A DNA stretch of 64,000 nt from Setoptus koraiensis. Its lineage: Eukaryota > Arthropoda. Positions within the stretch are counted from its first letter, which is position 1. The number at the start of each line of letters is the position of its first letter. Of the stretch, positions 34,134-45,587 are shown one piece after another. The translations under genes and the position numbers were made by a program. A model generated the notes under the pieces. It did no database searches. It was not told where the DNA came from and was given only the letters and a program-made list of their open reading frames with translations. Location of the stretch: the NCBI GenBank assembly GCA_048013815.1, contig CM106585.1, forward strand, positions 7,502,001-7,566,000, in the 5' to 3' direction.

Positions 34134-36587
34134 TTAGGTATTGGCCGACATTCCGGTATAGTTAGCGAAAAAACTTGGATACTCGGCTTGCATTTCAGCG
34201 AGAAACTTGTTCTTCAATTTTCTAATGCACTTCCTATAATTTGGTAATGATCTATGCCTAACAATGTCGTAGCTAGGTGCATGAGGCATATGAATTATGA
34301 AGGCATTTGGTAGAACGATGAAATAGTATTGCTTCGCAGCTAGTATCATCGTATGCGATACCTTATTCCAACCAAAGCCTACAAATCTCTCATCGTACAG
34401 AGGAATATCTTTTGGCGCCACAATATATGGCTCATATTCTGGCTTCCAATAGACTCTATAGGGCTTGGTTGAGACGCGCCAAATCTCATAATTGGTGGGA
34501 GCATGACCTCTAGGCCACAATTGATGCCTAAATGTGAAAAAATTTCCCATATTGAGTTGTGTCATCAATTCCGCTTTTGTTTCTGGTAGCTCCATTTTGT
34601 AACGTTGATTTTCGAATGCTGGTATCACAAATACTGACTTGTTAAATGTATCTTTACTCGGCGAGGGCCCTAAATCGATCACTTGAGATAAGTCGCCATT
34701 CTTCAACGTTGACAATGTGCTCCTTATATTGTCATATAGTTCATTGGCCGGCAAAAAGTCTATATCTGTTAAAAATACATAGGAAGTTGTTACGTGCTTC
34801 AACGCAATATTTCTCAATTTGTTGATGGGATAAATGAAACCATCCCGATAGACAATGTGATAGCCAATATTTTTCCTCTTGGACAGTATATCTGATTCTT
34901 GGGCAAACTGTAAGAATTGATATGATTCCATGTCAGATAGATAAAGAGCCAAACTTATGGGTCCAGGCCATAGTGAGCACAATTGTTCCAACATTTGCAG
35001 TCGATCCATTGATAGTTGCACCACTAGTGTAACGTCAAATTCATCTTTTGGGGAATATTCAAAGTCAAGATAGTATAAATGAGTTCTGTATGTGATGGCG
35101 CTAGACCGTTGAAATTCTTTACAAAAGTGATTGTTTTCCAGGGCCTCTATTGGAGAGAACGATTGCTCGTTTATACCGAGAGATTCATGTTGATCTAATT
35201 TAGAATATTTTCTCGTGTAATTGCAACCAATCAATTGTCTCTGCAACAATTTACCATCATATTCCAAGAAGGATAGGTGAAAGTTCTCAAAATAGTCCAT
35301 GTATTTATTGTTGCTTGAGGTAAATTTTACAGGTGAGTTCCAGTGGATTATTTTGACTAGATTTATGTCTGTGTTGCAGAGTTTATCAATCAGACTGTTT
35401 TCGCTCAATTGCACGTTCCATTGACAAGGTAACATATAGACTAGATGTGGATTGTTGCGTAGCACTGCATTAACAATATCCTGATCTGCCAATGTGGTAG
35501 CCAAAAGAGATGTTAATTCAGTCTCTGTTACAACTCTCCATAACTCCGACCATTTCAATTCACGAAGTTGCTCTAAATTGAAGAGAATCACCCCTGTGTT
35601 GAAACCACGACCCAAAGCTGGCCACGTGTTATCGTTCTTTCTTGACCTGCTCAAGTACCAATCACTCTGATTCTCAACTAAACCTATTGATTTCCCTCTG
35701 TTAGACTGATCCTTGGCTACATGTATACTTGCCATGTCACCTATCATACCGCTGTGTTCCATAGCATCAAAGTGTTTATAGAGCTCATAAATATCTGCTG
35801 CAACAACTAGATCTGTGTCTAGTACGATCAGTCTTTTTACCGATTCAGGTAATATTGTCGGCAGTAGTAATTTCATCAGTCCGTATAATCGCGAGTAATG
35901 ATAGTTGGGAATCCAGGATACCTCGTGCTCATAGTGAGTCATATTGTAATAGCTCACAGTGAGGCTTGGCACTTTCCATGTGGCAAACAAAACAGTAAGA
36001 ATTGAATGGGCAATCTGGTCAACAAGGATATGCAAATGAATTGGATTTTTCCTATAAAACAATATAGACTTTATAAGAGTAGTCATGCTTCTGGTGGAAT
36101 TGTAGCCACCACAAACAATCGCTATATCTATCGTAGAACATTCCGGCCGATGTTGTTGTCCGGTGAGAGAGGATGAGTTGGTAGCAGCCCACAATTCTCC
36201 AACGTCAGCACTGTGATGATCGGCTTGAATTTTACTCTGATAATCAATGAAATTGTGTTCTTCTTGTAAAAAGTCTAAATTTAACGTTGTTATATTCAAC
36301 TCCAACTCCTTGAGTTTTAAAGACAGTAATTTGTTCGATTGTAGAGTGGACAACAACTTGTATTTGAGTTCCTTGTTTTCATCAGCCAATATCTTCATGG
36401 TATCCTTATCAAGGCGAATAATGGCATCTTGGTTGTCGATTAGGGCTTCTTCTTTCAGGTCTACATATTTCTTGTCATTCAATTCTCGCAATGTGCTAAC
36501 TGTGTATAAATAGAAGCAATATATTATGAATATTGCCAGCACTAATAATGCATTACGAATTATTCTACAGCTCACATTGTTCATCAT
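34134..36587 (-). CDS. LARGE: LARGE-type xylosyl/glucuronyltransferase
   Basis: An 817-residue intronless frame; vertebrate LARGE1 is about 756. It has the Golgi type II layout: short basic N-terminus, hydrophobic anchor at about 11-31, stem coiled coil at about 65-110, then two catalytic domains. The GT8-like domain (about 150-430) carries the DxD motif in VLDTDLVVAADIY at about residue 258, plus GRGFNTGVILFNL and IHWNSPVKF. The GT49-like domain (about 530-810) carries DIDFLP at about residue 607. In animals LARGE adds alternating xylose and glucuronate (matriglycan) to alpha-dystroglycan, which lets it bind laminin LG domains. Both metal-binding motifs are present, so the enzyme is probably active. 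Start chosen at the first of two ATGs. Confidence 0.93.
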   Translation of the reverse strand: MMNNVSCRIIRNALLVLAIFIIYCFYLYTVSTLRELNDKKYVDLKEEALIDNQDAIIRLDKDTMKILADENKELKYKLLSTLQSNKLLSLKLKELELNITTLNLDFLQEEHNFIDYQSKIQADHHSADVGELWAATNSSSLTGQQHRPECSTIDIAIVCGGYNSTRSMTTLIKSILFYRKNPIHLHILVDQIAHSILTVLFATWKVPSLTVSYYNMTHYEHEVSWIPNYHYSRLYGLMKLLLPTILPESVKRLIVLDTDLVVAADIYELYKHFDAMEHSGMIGDMASIHVAKDQSNRGKSIGLVENQSDWYLSRSRKNDNTWPALGRGFNTGVILFNLEQLRELKWSELWRVVTETELTSLLATTLADQDIVNAVLRNNPHLVYMLPCQWNVQLSENSLIDKLCNTDINLVKIIHWNSPVKFTSSNNKYMDYFENFHLSFLEYDGKLLQRQLIGCNYTRKYSKLDQHESLGINEQSFSPIEALENNHFCKEFQRSSAITYRTHLYYLDFEYSPKDEFDVTLVVQLSMDRLQMLEQLCSLWPGPISLALYLSDMESYQFLQFAQESDILSKRKNIGYHIVYRDGFIYPINKLRNIALKHVTTSYVFLTDIDFLPANELYDNIRSTLSTLKNGDLSQVIDLGPSPSKDTFNKSVFVIPAFENQRYKMELPETKAELMTQLNMGNFFTFRHQLWPRGHAPTNYEIWRVSTKPYRVYWKPEYEPYIVAPKDIPLYDERFVGFGWNKVSHTMILAAKQYYFIVLPNAFIIHMPHAPSYDIVRHRSLPNYRKCIRKLKNKFLAEMQAEYPSFFANYTGMSANT

Positions 36588-36983
36588 GGAAATCTTGTTC
36601 TAGTTATCCTCTAAGACGTTAAGTATTTTGTGAATCTATCAAGCCCATATAAATCAACGGAAGTGAGAAGATTTCATTATAGCAGGAATCAAACTCGGAT
36701 GAAACTTGTCTTATTTTAATGATGTACAAGAAAATGATACTGTGGGGGGTCTATATCTTGTTAGAGCTAACAATGTATGTAAACATTCTGGTGCCACTGG
36801 GCCCCAGTTGGTGCATCCTAAATCTTGTGACCTCATTTATAGATGGCGCTCGACACGTCAGAGAAAAAACCGGACAACTTGGAATAGTAGTAATTGAAAC
36901 CAAACTTTTGCATTAGAATAAATACAGGAAACTCTAACGCATAAAGAAACATCAGCCCTGATACATTCGGTAATAACCCTAGT
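36588..36983. other. Short intergenic spacer
   Basis: About 400 bp between the LARGE start and the protoporphyrinogen oxidase stop, both on the minus strand. It must hold the 3' end of the downstream transcript and the LARGE promoter. No motif stands out. Confidence 0.5.
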
Positions 36984-38614
36984 TTAGGACAAGTCTTTAA
37001 TGAATTTAGAAGCTTTTGTTCTAGACGAATAGATTATATCATTAATTGAGACGCCATCGTATGATTGACCTACGAGTGTGAGGGGTAGAGTTAATTCTTC
37101 AATATTTTTTCTAATAAAATCCGTACGAGATTCGTGGCCAACAATGTATTGAGCAATGCCTTCTTTCCATACTTTTACAGTGACCCTGGCCGGTTCACAA
37201 CTAATATTCAGTATTTTCTTAACCTCGTCCAATGCTATACCAATATATTTTTCGTTCGGTATAGAATCGATATCGTTTGTGCCCATGATTTGCTCGAACC
37301 AAGATCCTCCAATCATGGCAGTCATCCGGAACGAATCTCGTCCATTATCATGCATTGGTAAGGATGTTGAATCGAAAGTAATGCCCAATACCCTGCTCTT
37401 TGAGTCTGAGTGAGTCAAAAAACCAAATGCTTGTGCTTCTTTAGGTAAAGAGTTCCTCAAACCTTGATATTCAAGGCAGACGCAAGCTACAGGGGAAAAT
37501 GGTATTTGATTGAGAGTTTTTTTTATATCCAAAAGTGTACTTCCAGCATCTGTTCCAAGTATACCTGCGAGACGATTGGAAGGTAAAGCAGCGAAAATAT
37601 GATCCGCTTTGAATGTGATCGCCTCACCATCCAATGATCTCACATTCACATCCCACTCTTTGTTTTGTCCATAAGTTATCAGTTCCACAGGACTTTGATT
37701 GTATATTTGACAGGTTATGTCTTGATCATTACCACTCATGATACTGTCACATAGCCTCTCTGTGAGAGTCTGAAGTCCATTTTTGAAATTATATGTCGTC
37801 ACTTTTTCTTTCAGAGCACGCTTCACACTACTAGTCATAGCGATGTCCGAGCGTAAAGATTCATCCATAACTAAAGGCGTGCTTTTTAACATCCCTTTCA
37901 AAATTGATCCGTTGAGTTGTTCCCCATCAAAAATTGTTTGAAAAACGGATCTTAAACTTAACTTCCTAGAATCACCGGCTGTTATACCTCTCAGTAGCGG
38001 GTTAAATATTGCATTAGCAGCCTGTTCTCCCAATCGATACGCAAAAAACTCATGAATTGAAGGATCTTCATAAGGATATTTAGTGGCATCGATTTTTGGA
38101 GTTTTCATATCTCTTGAAATAATTTTATAAACTCTTTCTGTGGTGCCCGGCAGGAATTCGAGCAAGCCAAAAAGGCCAGAGGGAGTCTTCTGGAGTTTTT
38201 CTTCTATATAGATGTATCGATTCTTTGCTGCCTCATTTTGGGGAAGAACGAACTCCAGATCATCTTCCAATCCTAGTTCAGAAGCCTAATTTGAAACAGT
38301 TTTTAATTGAAGAGATTGTTAAGCAACGAGCAGACACGTAAAACAGACACTAATTATCATTTATTATTATTTCTTACCAGAGTTAGAGTATTCTTTGGTG
38401 CCGGTCCGTTCACGAATCGGATGCTTCTCGGTCCAAGCTCATGTATCACACCATCATTGTGTCTCTTCGTTTCGATACATCCACCAATTCGTTCGCTGGA
38501 CTCAAAGAGTGTTATCTTTTTGATAGGATTATTTGCCAATCGTGAAAATCTCTTTAAGTAGTGCATAAGAGACAATCCGGAGATTCCTCCACCCACAACG
38601 ACAATTCTTGCCAT
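36984..38614 (-). CDS. PPOX: Protoporphyrinogen oxidase
   Basis: Two exons, 38378-38614 and 36984-38285, joined in phase 0 (donor GTAAGA, acceptor AAATTAG), give 512 residues (human PPOX 477). The N-terminus has the FAD-binding Rossmann motif VVVGGGISGLS, followed by RIGGCIETK and the conserved HELGPRSIR. The second exon contains the PPOX-like NRYIYIEEKL and SGLFGL region, NPLLRGITAGD, and the C-terminal FAD segment VGQSYDGVSIND. The enzyme oxidises protoporphyrinogen IX to protoporphyrin IX at the inner mitochondrial membrane, the penultimate step of haem synthesis. Its presence implies at least part of the haem pathway is kept in this organism; several mite and tick lineages have lost parts of it. 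Confidence 0.93.
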
Positions 38615-38854
38615 GAATCGATATAGTGGCCGATATAGTGGCCGAATAGTGATTAAAAATATTTATTATATGTTGGCTTTACAGTAGGATGATTGACAAG
38701 TATACAATATATAAATAAACTCTCTACTTTTTATTGGACGCGAGCACATGTGTTTGAGTGTCTTTGCGTGCGTCAATGTTTACTAAATGAGACCTGCGTC
38801 GATTTGGTGCGTTTACATGAATGGAATATACATGGATGATATATGATGTATTGT

Positions 38855-40747
38855 TTAATTGAATAATGGTTTGAGTTTGGGTCTCGTCAAAGTACCCATG
38901 CGCTTAGATTTGTTACTACTCTTAGAACTTGAACTGATTGCGTTGTTGGTGATGCTGGCTGATCCCTCGCCAAGTAGACGAGATCCTAAGGATGGTGTCG
39001 TTTTTTGTACATACTCAGACCAGAAATCTTCTGGTATAACATTGAACAAAGCAGACATGACTTTTATTTGAGAGCTTGATTCCTCTGATATCACTTTTGT
39101 TCCAGGGTCTCGCACCGAGTTGCCTACTATTGTAGGAGCAATAGCTCTAGCTAAGGCTTTGGTCGACATTTTGTTTCTATCTTCGTGTCGAGCTATCGCA
39201 TGGAAATGTTGCATGAGAAAAGATAATGTATCCAGATTTGCTGGGGGTAAACTCTTTATGGTGATAGATAAAAACGCATTTTGATCGAATTCTTCCTCGC
39301 ACTCAACAGCGGCAACAAAGTCTCGCCATAGCACCTTGGTGAGCAGTTGGTCATCTAGACTCATGAGGAATCTCTTGACTACGCCGCATAGAACGTGGAC
39401 ATCTTCTTTGGATAAATTAGGCATTCCAGTCTTTGATTTCAATATCTTCTGTTGAAGTTTTTCAATTTCATTCATTGATCCGCCCACCCGATACAATCCT
39501 TCTGAGAAAATGTTTTCGCCCCTTTCGATCTCATTGCAACAATGAACAATTAGAGCAGGAACTTTAGGGATCGAATCTTTGTTAACATAATCAGATATGA
39601 GTACCATTTTAACTTTAGAACGGGTTTGTGGTGCAGTTATTCGGATGCATGGCAGAGGACAAGCTTCTTTACATTGGGTATGGCAGCTGGAGGCACAGTC
39701 CTCACATTTGAGAATGTTTTCTAGGAAAAATAGCTTCTGGTCACAAGCGCTACAGATCTCAGGCCTGAATAATTTTTTCTGCACAAATGAGTGAGGTCGC
39801 TGTATATTCATTGAAGCCGATGATGGGTTAATTGGTTTGGATGCGGATTTAAAGAAATTTGACTGAGATTTGGCGCTCGATGCATGTGCACTAGATCTAG
39901 TTCTCATGGCTGGCGTGCTTGTTGCAGATACCATTTTTTCTTTGCGTTCAGTCTCAAGATACCTAAGCTCTTGTTCAATATTTTCGAAGTCGCAGACATT
40001 ATCGAGGTTGTTGCTATCTGAATCTAGCATCTCGACATCTTCAACATCGAACGTATTCTGTCTAATATTGGTTGTCTTGCGTCGCGACGACCTAGGTTTA
40101 GAAAAAATATCGTCATCTGGACCGTGATCAACAGGCCTATAGAGTAAAGTTGGCTCATTGTTTTGATTGGGTTCATCAGAGTTAGTCTCTGTATCGAGCA
40201 TATTAGCCAAGTTGTTCATTCCTCCATGAATAGATTCCTCAGTTCGATCGTAGTCTAAACCAGAAGCCCCATCGCTAGAGTCGTCCGACAAAATGGGTGA
40301 TAGGCGCCTGACATCGAGACAACTAAAGACACGCTCTCTGTGATCGTTATTGCGAAATGTTTCAGTGTCTTCGAGCATGGTTCTAACAGTTCTAATTTGT
40401 TCATACAATGTTTTGCGTTCTCTGTCGACGTTCTTCTTCTCTTCTGATTCACGTACCAGCGCTGATCTAGTATCAACAAGTTGCCTGTTTAGTTTTTTCA
40501 CCTCCTTTTCTAAGCTCTCAATTTTCATTAGAAGAGCTTGTGTCTCTTTCGAATGGGCTGCCTTATTTCTATGCCATTGCTTTTCCAGCATTGTCAGCAT
40601 GTTGAGACACTCATCTTCCTCTCTATGTCCATCGGCAATATATTTGCATATTATTCTTTGCATGTCATCATATTGTGCTATAAATGATAATTGGCTGGTG
40701 ATTGGGTCAACCCGACCGGTTGGTGTGTCTTGGAGAGTATTCATCAT
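38855..40747 (-). CDS. RACGAP1: MgcRacGAP / RacGAP50C (centralspindlin subunit)
   Basis: An intronless 630-residue frame, close to the family length. Domains in order: N-terminal coiled coil (about 60-115), which in the family binds the kinesin MKLP1; an acidic Ser-rich linker; a C1 zinc finger (about 314-363) with the expected His/Cys pattern (ICSACDQKL, CEDCASSCHTQC); then a RhoGAP domain (about 390-545) with the catalytic arginine in GLYRVGG at about residue 417. Ser/Lys-rich basic tail. With MKLP1/Pavarotti it forms centralspindlin, which bundles midzone microtubules and recruits the RhoGEF Ect2 in cytokinesis. Confidence 0.93.
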   Translation of the reverse strand: MMNTLQDTPTGRVDPITSQLSFIAQYDDMQRIICKYIADGHREEDECLNMLTMLEKQWHRNKAAHSKETQALLMKIESLEKEVKKLNRQLVDTRSALVRESEEKKNVDRERKTLYEQIRTVRTMLEDTETFRNNDHRERVFSCLDVRRLSPILSDDSSDGASGLDYDRTEESIHGGMNNLANMLDTETNSDEPNQNNEPTLLYRPVDHGPDDDIFSKPRSSRRKTTNIRQNTFDVEDVEMLDSDSNNLDNVCDFENIEQELRYLETERKEKMVSATSTPAMRTRSSAHASSAKSQSNFFKSASKPINPSSASMNIQRPHSFVQKKLFRPEICSACDQKLFFLENILKCEDCASSCHTQCKEACPLPCIRITAPQTRSKVKMVLISDYVNKDSIPKVPALIVHCCNEIERGENIFSEGLYRVGGSMNEIEKLQQKILKSKTGMPNLSKEDVHVLCGVVKRFLMSLDDQLLTKVLWRDFVAAVECEEEFDQNAFLSITIKSLPPANLDTLSFLMQHFHAIARHEDRNKMSTKALARAIAPTIVGNSVRDPGTKVISEESSSQIKVMSALFNVIPEDFWSEYVQKTTPSLGSRLLGEGSASITNNAISSSSKSSNKSKRMGTLTRPKLKPLFN

Positions 40748-42091
40748 GCCAAGTTACATGGGTTATGTGTGAGATATTAAATTTGTGAGATGTGAAGCCG
40801 TAGTTGTTGTTTAGTTTGATGTTAATATTGGTCCCAATTTAGTCAATAATGTTGTCATGAATCCAGCATGCAAGCGCATTGAACGGATGAGAACGCTCGT
40901 GTGAGAAGACCGTTGGAGAAAAAAACCGTTTGTGTTTATGCGCGCAACCTCTTACATTGTTCGTCACTCTGCACTGCAGAGTCTGCAGTTAACTATTTCC
41001 CAGCACTAACTGCTGCCCGCGTACACTGCACGAGGTAAGCGAAAAAGCGCGCCCTGGCGGATCGTTTTCGCAACAACAGCATTGTTGTTGTAAAAGGCGC
41101 ACACGCATCAGGCTTGTTTACAAGAACCACTCACGCACAACATACAATATTCATGTCAAATGTATTTTGCCTCTACTATGTGCACTTTCCCGAATGCATC
41201 TATGTCGGTTATGGAAAAATCCAGCAGGGCCCTTCTCTCTCAACCAGCAGCCTCAGTGATTATCAGGGCGAAAAACTGAGAGACAAATTTACTCTAATGC
41301 ACAGCAGAGCACGCAATCAAAATAAAAGAACAGAGCAATTTCGACTCGAAACTTTCGAGTGATGCCAGCGCCTCTGACAGACCGTTTCATAAACTGGTTT
41401 AGAACGGCAATGGACAAAAACGAACACATCAGAAGAAATAGAGCAATCTTCTGATACCGACACACACACACACAGTCAGACCTGTTGTGCCGCACAACTT
41501 GCTATTGCTGCTAACACACACAAAGGCTGGAAAGGTGTGTTTTATGCGTGATTTGGTCAATCTTGTGCGCCCGATCTCTTTGAATTCGTTTGTGCTTGAA
41601 ATGGTGGTGACTGCGGTAAAAGCGGCTGGATGGTTAACACTTGTACGCATAGCGCGAGATTTTGAAAAATAAACTATTGATTCTGTAAATAGTAGAATGA
41701 TATTCACAGATGAAGGGGGAGATAAACGCGTACAAGTTCATGCATTTGGATAGATTATACCCCCTGCGCGAACTCGGCGATCGCCACAGCTGTTATGCCG
41801 TATGTGCGGAAGGCACACACAGAAAAAGCACTATGTGCATGTGCACAGAAAGTATGAAAGAAGTCTGATTACACCCAGTAGGTTAACCATAATACTAAAT
41901 TATTACACGTTGCCAATTCAGTCGGCACCATTATCATTATTATTATTACTACTATTATTAATATTATTATTATTATTATTACCACTATTATTATTATTAT
42001 TACTTTAGGAACACTATTACATACATTCTACTATATTTAATTCTATTATGATATAAATAGAGAAAGAGAGAGGCATACCCAAGATTCCAAG
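40748..42091. other. Divergent intergenic region between RACGAP1 and seryl-tRNA synthetase
   Basis: About 1.3 kb with no supported gene, holding the promoters of two divergent housekeeping genes. It includes an (ATT)n-type microsatellite at about 41928-42004 and a short CA run near 41459-41474. Confidence 0.6.
41928..42004. repeat. (ATT)n imperfect microsatellite
   Basis: About 25 trinucleotide units of ATT/ACT type, with a few interruptions, 90 bp upstream of the seryl-tRNA synthetase start codon. Confidence 0.9.
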
Positions 42092-43737
42092 ATGGTCCTA
42101 GACATGGATATGTTTCGATCGGACAAGGGTCAGTAGATTTGTAATTTCCCCCGGCAGTCCTAAGCTAGTTTTATCCACTCTAACCTAATGTTTTTCTCCA
42201 ACTTCTCTTCGACCTCTATCACATATTAGGCGGTGACCCTGAACGTGTTCGAGCCAATGCTAGAAAGCGCTTTGATAAGGAGGAAAGTGTCGATAAAGTT
42301 ATGGAACTAGATGCTCTGTGGAGAAAATTAAGATACAATCTGGATCAGTTGAACAAGGCCAAAAATACTATTTCAAAGGAATACGGTAGTAGAATGAAAC
42401 AATTGAGATCTAAAGACGCAACTTCGACGGCACCAGTCGCCTCAAAGCCAGCCACCACTCCACCCTCAACACCAACTAGCAAAGATGATGCCTCACAGCA
42501 ACAGGCCTCCGCCGAGCTAGATCTGAGCTCCTTGTTAACTGCCATCAATTACATTGGTGCAAATGTAAACCTGGATGAATTGAAATCTCTACGAAGTCAA
42601 GTTGAGTCGCAGGTGATCGGCTTGAACAAGCAATTGGAAGATTGCGAAACTAAACGTAACGAATATTTAAGAGAAATCGGCAATCTTATTCATCCAGACG
42701 TGCCCATATCCAACGATGAAGAAGAAAATGTCATAGTTCGCGAATGGGGAACTAAGTTGGAGGCAAGTCACATTGGAGCAGAGAAACTTTACTCTCATGT
42801 AGATCTAATCGAGATGATCGGTGGCCTGGATGTTGAACGAGGTTCCCTGATTGCCGGATCGCGAGGCTTCTTTCTATTGGGAACTGGAATCTGGTTGCAA
42901 CAAGCAGTCATTCAATACGCCTTGAGATTTATTGATGATCTAGAATTCCAACCTATTTACACCCCATTCTGGATGCGCAAGCAGATAATGGGTCAAGTGG
43001 CTCAACTCAGCCAGTTCGACGAGGAGTTATACAAAATAGTCTCCAGCAAAGGAAATGAAGATAGTGAAGAAAAGTACCTTATAGCGACAAGTGAACAGCC
43101 TATTGCTGCACTTCATCTAAATGAATGGCTCAACCCATCTAAATTACCACTTCGATATGGTGGATTCTCAACTTGTTTCCGTCAGGAAGTAGGATCGCAT
43201 GGTAGGGATACAAGAGGAATATTTAGGGTTCACCAATTTGAAAAGATAGAACAGTTTGTTGTGTCTGCTCCATCAAAATCTTGGGAGCATTTTCACGAAA
43301 TGGTTGCAAATGCGGAAAAATTCTATCAATCATTAGAAATCCCCTACAGAATAGTGAATATTGTTTCAGGTGCTCTGAATAACGCTGCGGCAATGAAATT
43401 TGACCTAGAGGCCTGGTTTCCAGGTTCAGCCGCTCATAGGGAACTAGTTTCGGTATCTAACTGCACTGACTATCAATCAAGGCGTTTACAGATAAGATTT
43501 GGTCAAACTAAGAAAATGACAGGGCAAGTTGAGTATGTTCACATGTTGAATGGAACTCTATGCGCTGTAACCAGGTGTATCTGTGCAATTTTGGAAAACT
43601 ATCAAACCAAGGATGGAATCCGTATACCCAAAGTTCTTCAAGAATTTATGCCCAAGAAATATAGAGAGTTTATACCATTTGTAGCTAAGCCGGGTGAATC
43701 TACCCAGTCGACTGTACAATCTGGTGACAACCAATAA
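42092..43737 (+). CDS. SerRS: Cytosolic seryl-tRNA synthetase
   Basis: Two exons, 42092-42128 and 42230-43737 (101-bp intron, phase 1), give 514 residues, the usual length for the eukaryotic cytosolic enzyme. The small first exon encodes MVLDMDMFRSDKG, matching the conserved N-terminus. The second exon begins with GDPERVRANARKRF. A coiled-coil tRNA-binding arm spans about 40-170. The class II catalytic core contains RGFFLLGTG, TSEQPIAALH, motif 2 (FRQEVGSHGRDTRGIFRVHQ) and motif 3 around LNGTLCAVTRCICAILE. It charges tRNA-Ser, and tRNA-Sec where present. The C-terminal tail is short and polar. Confidence 0.96.
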
Positions 43738-43879
43738 GTTTATCAATCCAAGGAATAAAGCTCGAATCTTAAACCTCTTGATGAGGAACTCAAGTTTTAT
43801 ATTAGATGCTTGTCAAAACTGAGGATGGAGCTCCTCGCACTGAGGTCTCACTCAACGCTACTCAATTGTAACAAATAAT

Positions 43880-44428
43880 CTAAATTACAGAGAAGAACTG
43901 TTTAAGAATCAACCATACTTGATCACGTAACGTTTGAGGTTTACAATGTTCCTCTAGCCAGCTAAAGATGCTTGCTGACAATTGATTGAAGTTTCCAAAT
44001 GACACATATTGATCGAATGACTTGAATAACGAGTCACATATGGCTTGGAAGATTTCAAATTTTGCTTGTTCACTCATTTGGTTGGTCTGTTGTCCTGGTT
44101 GCGACAGATGGTGTTGCTTAACCATTTGTTCATAATTTGCCTTCATAATTTGCAGAGCGTACACTTCCTTACGTAGTGTCTTTAATTCATGCTCTTGCTT
44201 CTGTTTTGACTTTTGCAAATATTGTATATATTCTATACTCCTTTGCAGAATGGTGGCCTTACTCAATTTGTAGCTAGATATTGAATCTTGTTGTTGGCAC
44301 GTGGGAACCATATACTGGAGGTCTTCGTATCCTTTCTTGATAGCATCGCGGCGCTTTTGTTCGGCTTGTGTGTGGGCCTCTCGCCTGCGCTCCTTATAGC
44401 CAAATGTTGGTGTGGTATCGTTAGACAT
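43880..44428 (-). CDS. Mlx: MLX/Bigmax, bHLH-leucine zipper transcription factor
   Basis: A single-exon frame of 182 residues. The bHLH region (about 12-75) has the basic segment AHTQAEQKRRDAIKKGY, in which the E-box-contacting His, Glu and Arg residues are kept, followed by VPTCQQQD and KLSKATILQRSIEYIQYL. The leucine zipper follows (about 75-115). The C-terminal dimerisation and cytoplasmic localisation region is also typical (FEIFQAICDSLFKSF, FSWLEEHCKPQTLR). MLX dimerises with Mondo/ChREBP to bind carbohydrate-response elements and control sugar-responsive genes. It lies convergently with seryl-tRNA synthetase (142 bp between stops) and divergently from pyruvate kinase. Confidence 0.95.
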   Translation of the reverse strand: MSNDTTPTFGYKERRREAHTQAEQKRRDAIKKGYEDLQYMVPTCQQQDSISSYKLSKATILQRSIEYIQYLQKSKQKQEHELKTLRKEVYALQIMKANYEQMVKQHHLSQPGQQTNQMSEQAKFEIFQAICDSLFKSFDQYVSFGNFNQLSASIFSWLEEHCKPQTLRDQVWLILKQFFSVI

Positions 44429-45587
44429 ATTTTACCAAATAAGAATCTCTCATTAAAAAAAATAATCCTATAATTAGCATGCGATACAATTATTATGTAA
44501 CTGTTTACTTTGGCCTAATAACTCCTTGTGATTATAAACCGAGCACCAGTGACATTCCAGTTAGTAGACGAACCGTAGAGTTCATCTAATAAAATTAACT
44601 AGTTTTTTCCTTCTTCTCCGTTAGTAGTGGATACGTGCGTTTGAAGGAGGATATTTCAAACATAAGTTAACAATTATGTATACATATACCACCATTTACA
44701 ATACAATAAAGACCATCTGTATGTTTAGATAGAACGAGCAAAAACACTACAAGCAGCACGGCTACAATCTCATTTATAGCTGATCAATGTTATTATCACC
44801 ATCATACCAACAAATATATAAATATATTTGTTATTTTGATAAGAATCGTCACCCTGCTTTCCACTGCGTATTAACGCCTATCCATGCTGGTCTGTGCGCC
44901 ATTAATTTACGCATATCGTGTTCACTAGTGGCACGATCAACGACTGCGAGAGATAGGTAAACCAAATTGTCAGTTACGTTCAGAGTGAAAACGCTAATTA
45001 GTGATAGTTGTTTATCGATGAGCGTGTTTATGACTAATTATAATAATGTATTGAGTAATCAAAAATGCACAAACGGTCACCAGTGCTGGCTTGTTTTTAT
45101 TTATCAAAAGGCATAATGCTGATGCACACTTGTCGTTTCCGGTGTCGTTGTTGTGAACTGTCGATGTATTGAAATTCGTTGTTTTAGCACATGGTTATTG
45201 TTGGAAAGTATGTTCGGTGTTTTGACTCTTATTTCGTGTTTTTATCGTGTTTTTTCGCAGTGAAACGTCACGTCATTTGTTGAATGTGCAGCCCACCCAT
45301 AAAACAAGTGTGGTCCATCATCTTGGCACACGCCATAAGCACCTGTGACACGGCTCGGAAAGCCACTCCTGGCGAACAAAAGTGAAAGCTCTTTTCCGTC
45401 ACACATATGCCCTTTGTCATGAAAATAAGCTCATTTTTATTATTTTATTTCGTTGATCTGTTATTATATCCCCACTATATCAACATCGAACGTCCAATCA
45501 CTAGTCTTCAGTTGTCGTAAAGTCAGAACAATATTCAGCTTTATTCAGCTTTAATTTCCAACCAAATAATTGAACAATCTACCAAAA
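44429..45587. promoter_or_regulatory. Divergent region between Mlx and pyruvate kinase
   Basis: About 1.16 kb with no supported coding frame, bounded by two divergent gene starts. It contains an AT-rich palindromic stretch near 44815-44835. Near 45513 is a TCAGTT arthropod-like initiator match, 75 bp upstream of the pyruvate kinase ATG. I did not find a clear pair of carbohydrate-response E-boxes by eye. Promoter assignment rests on position. Confidence 0.4.
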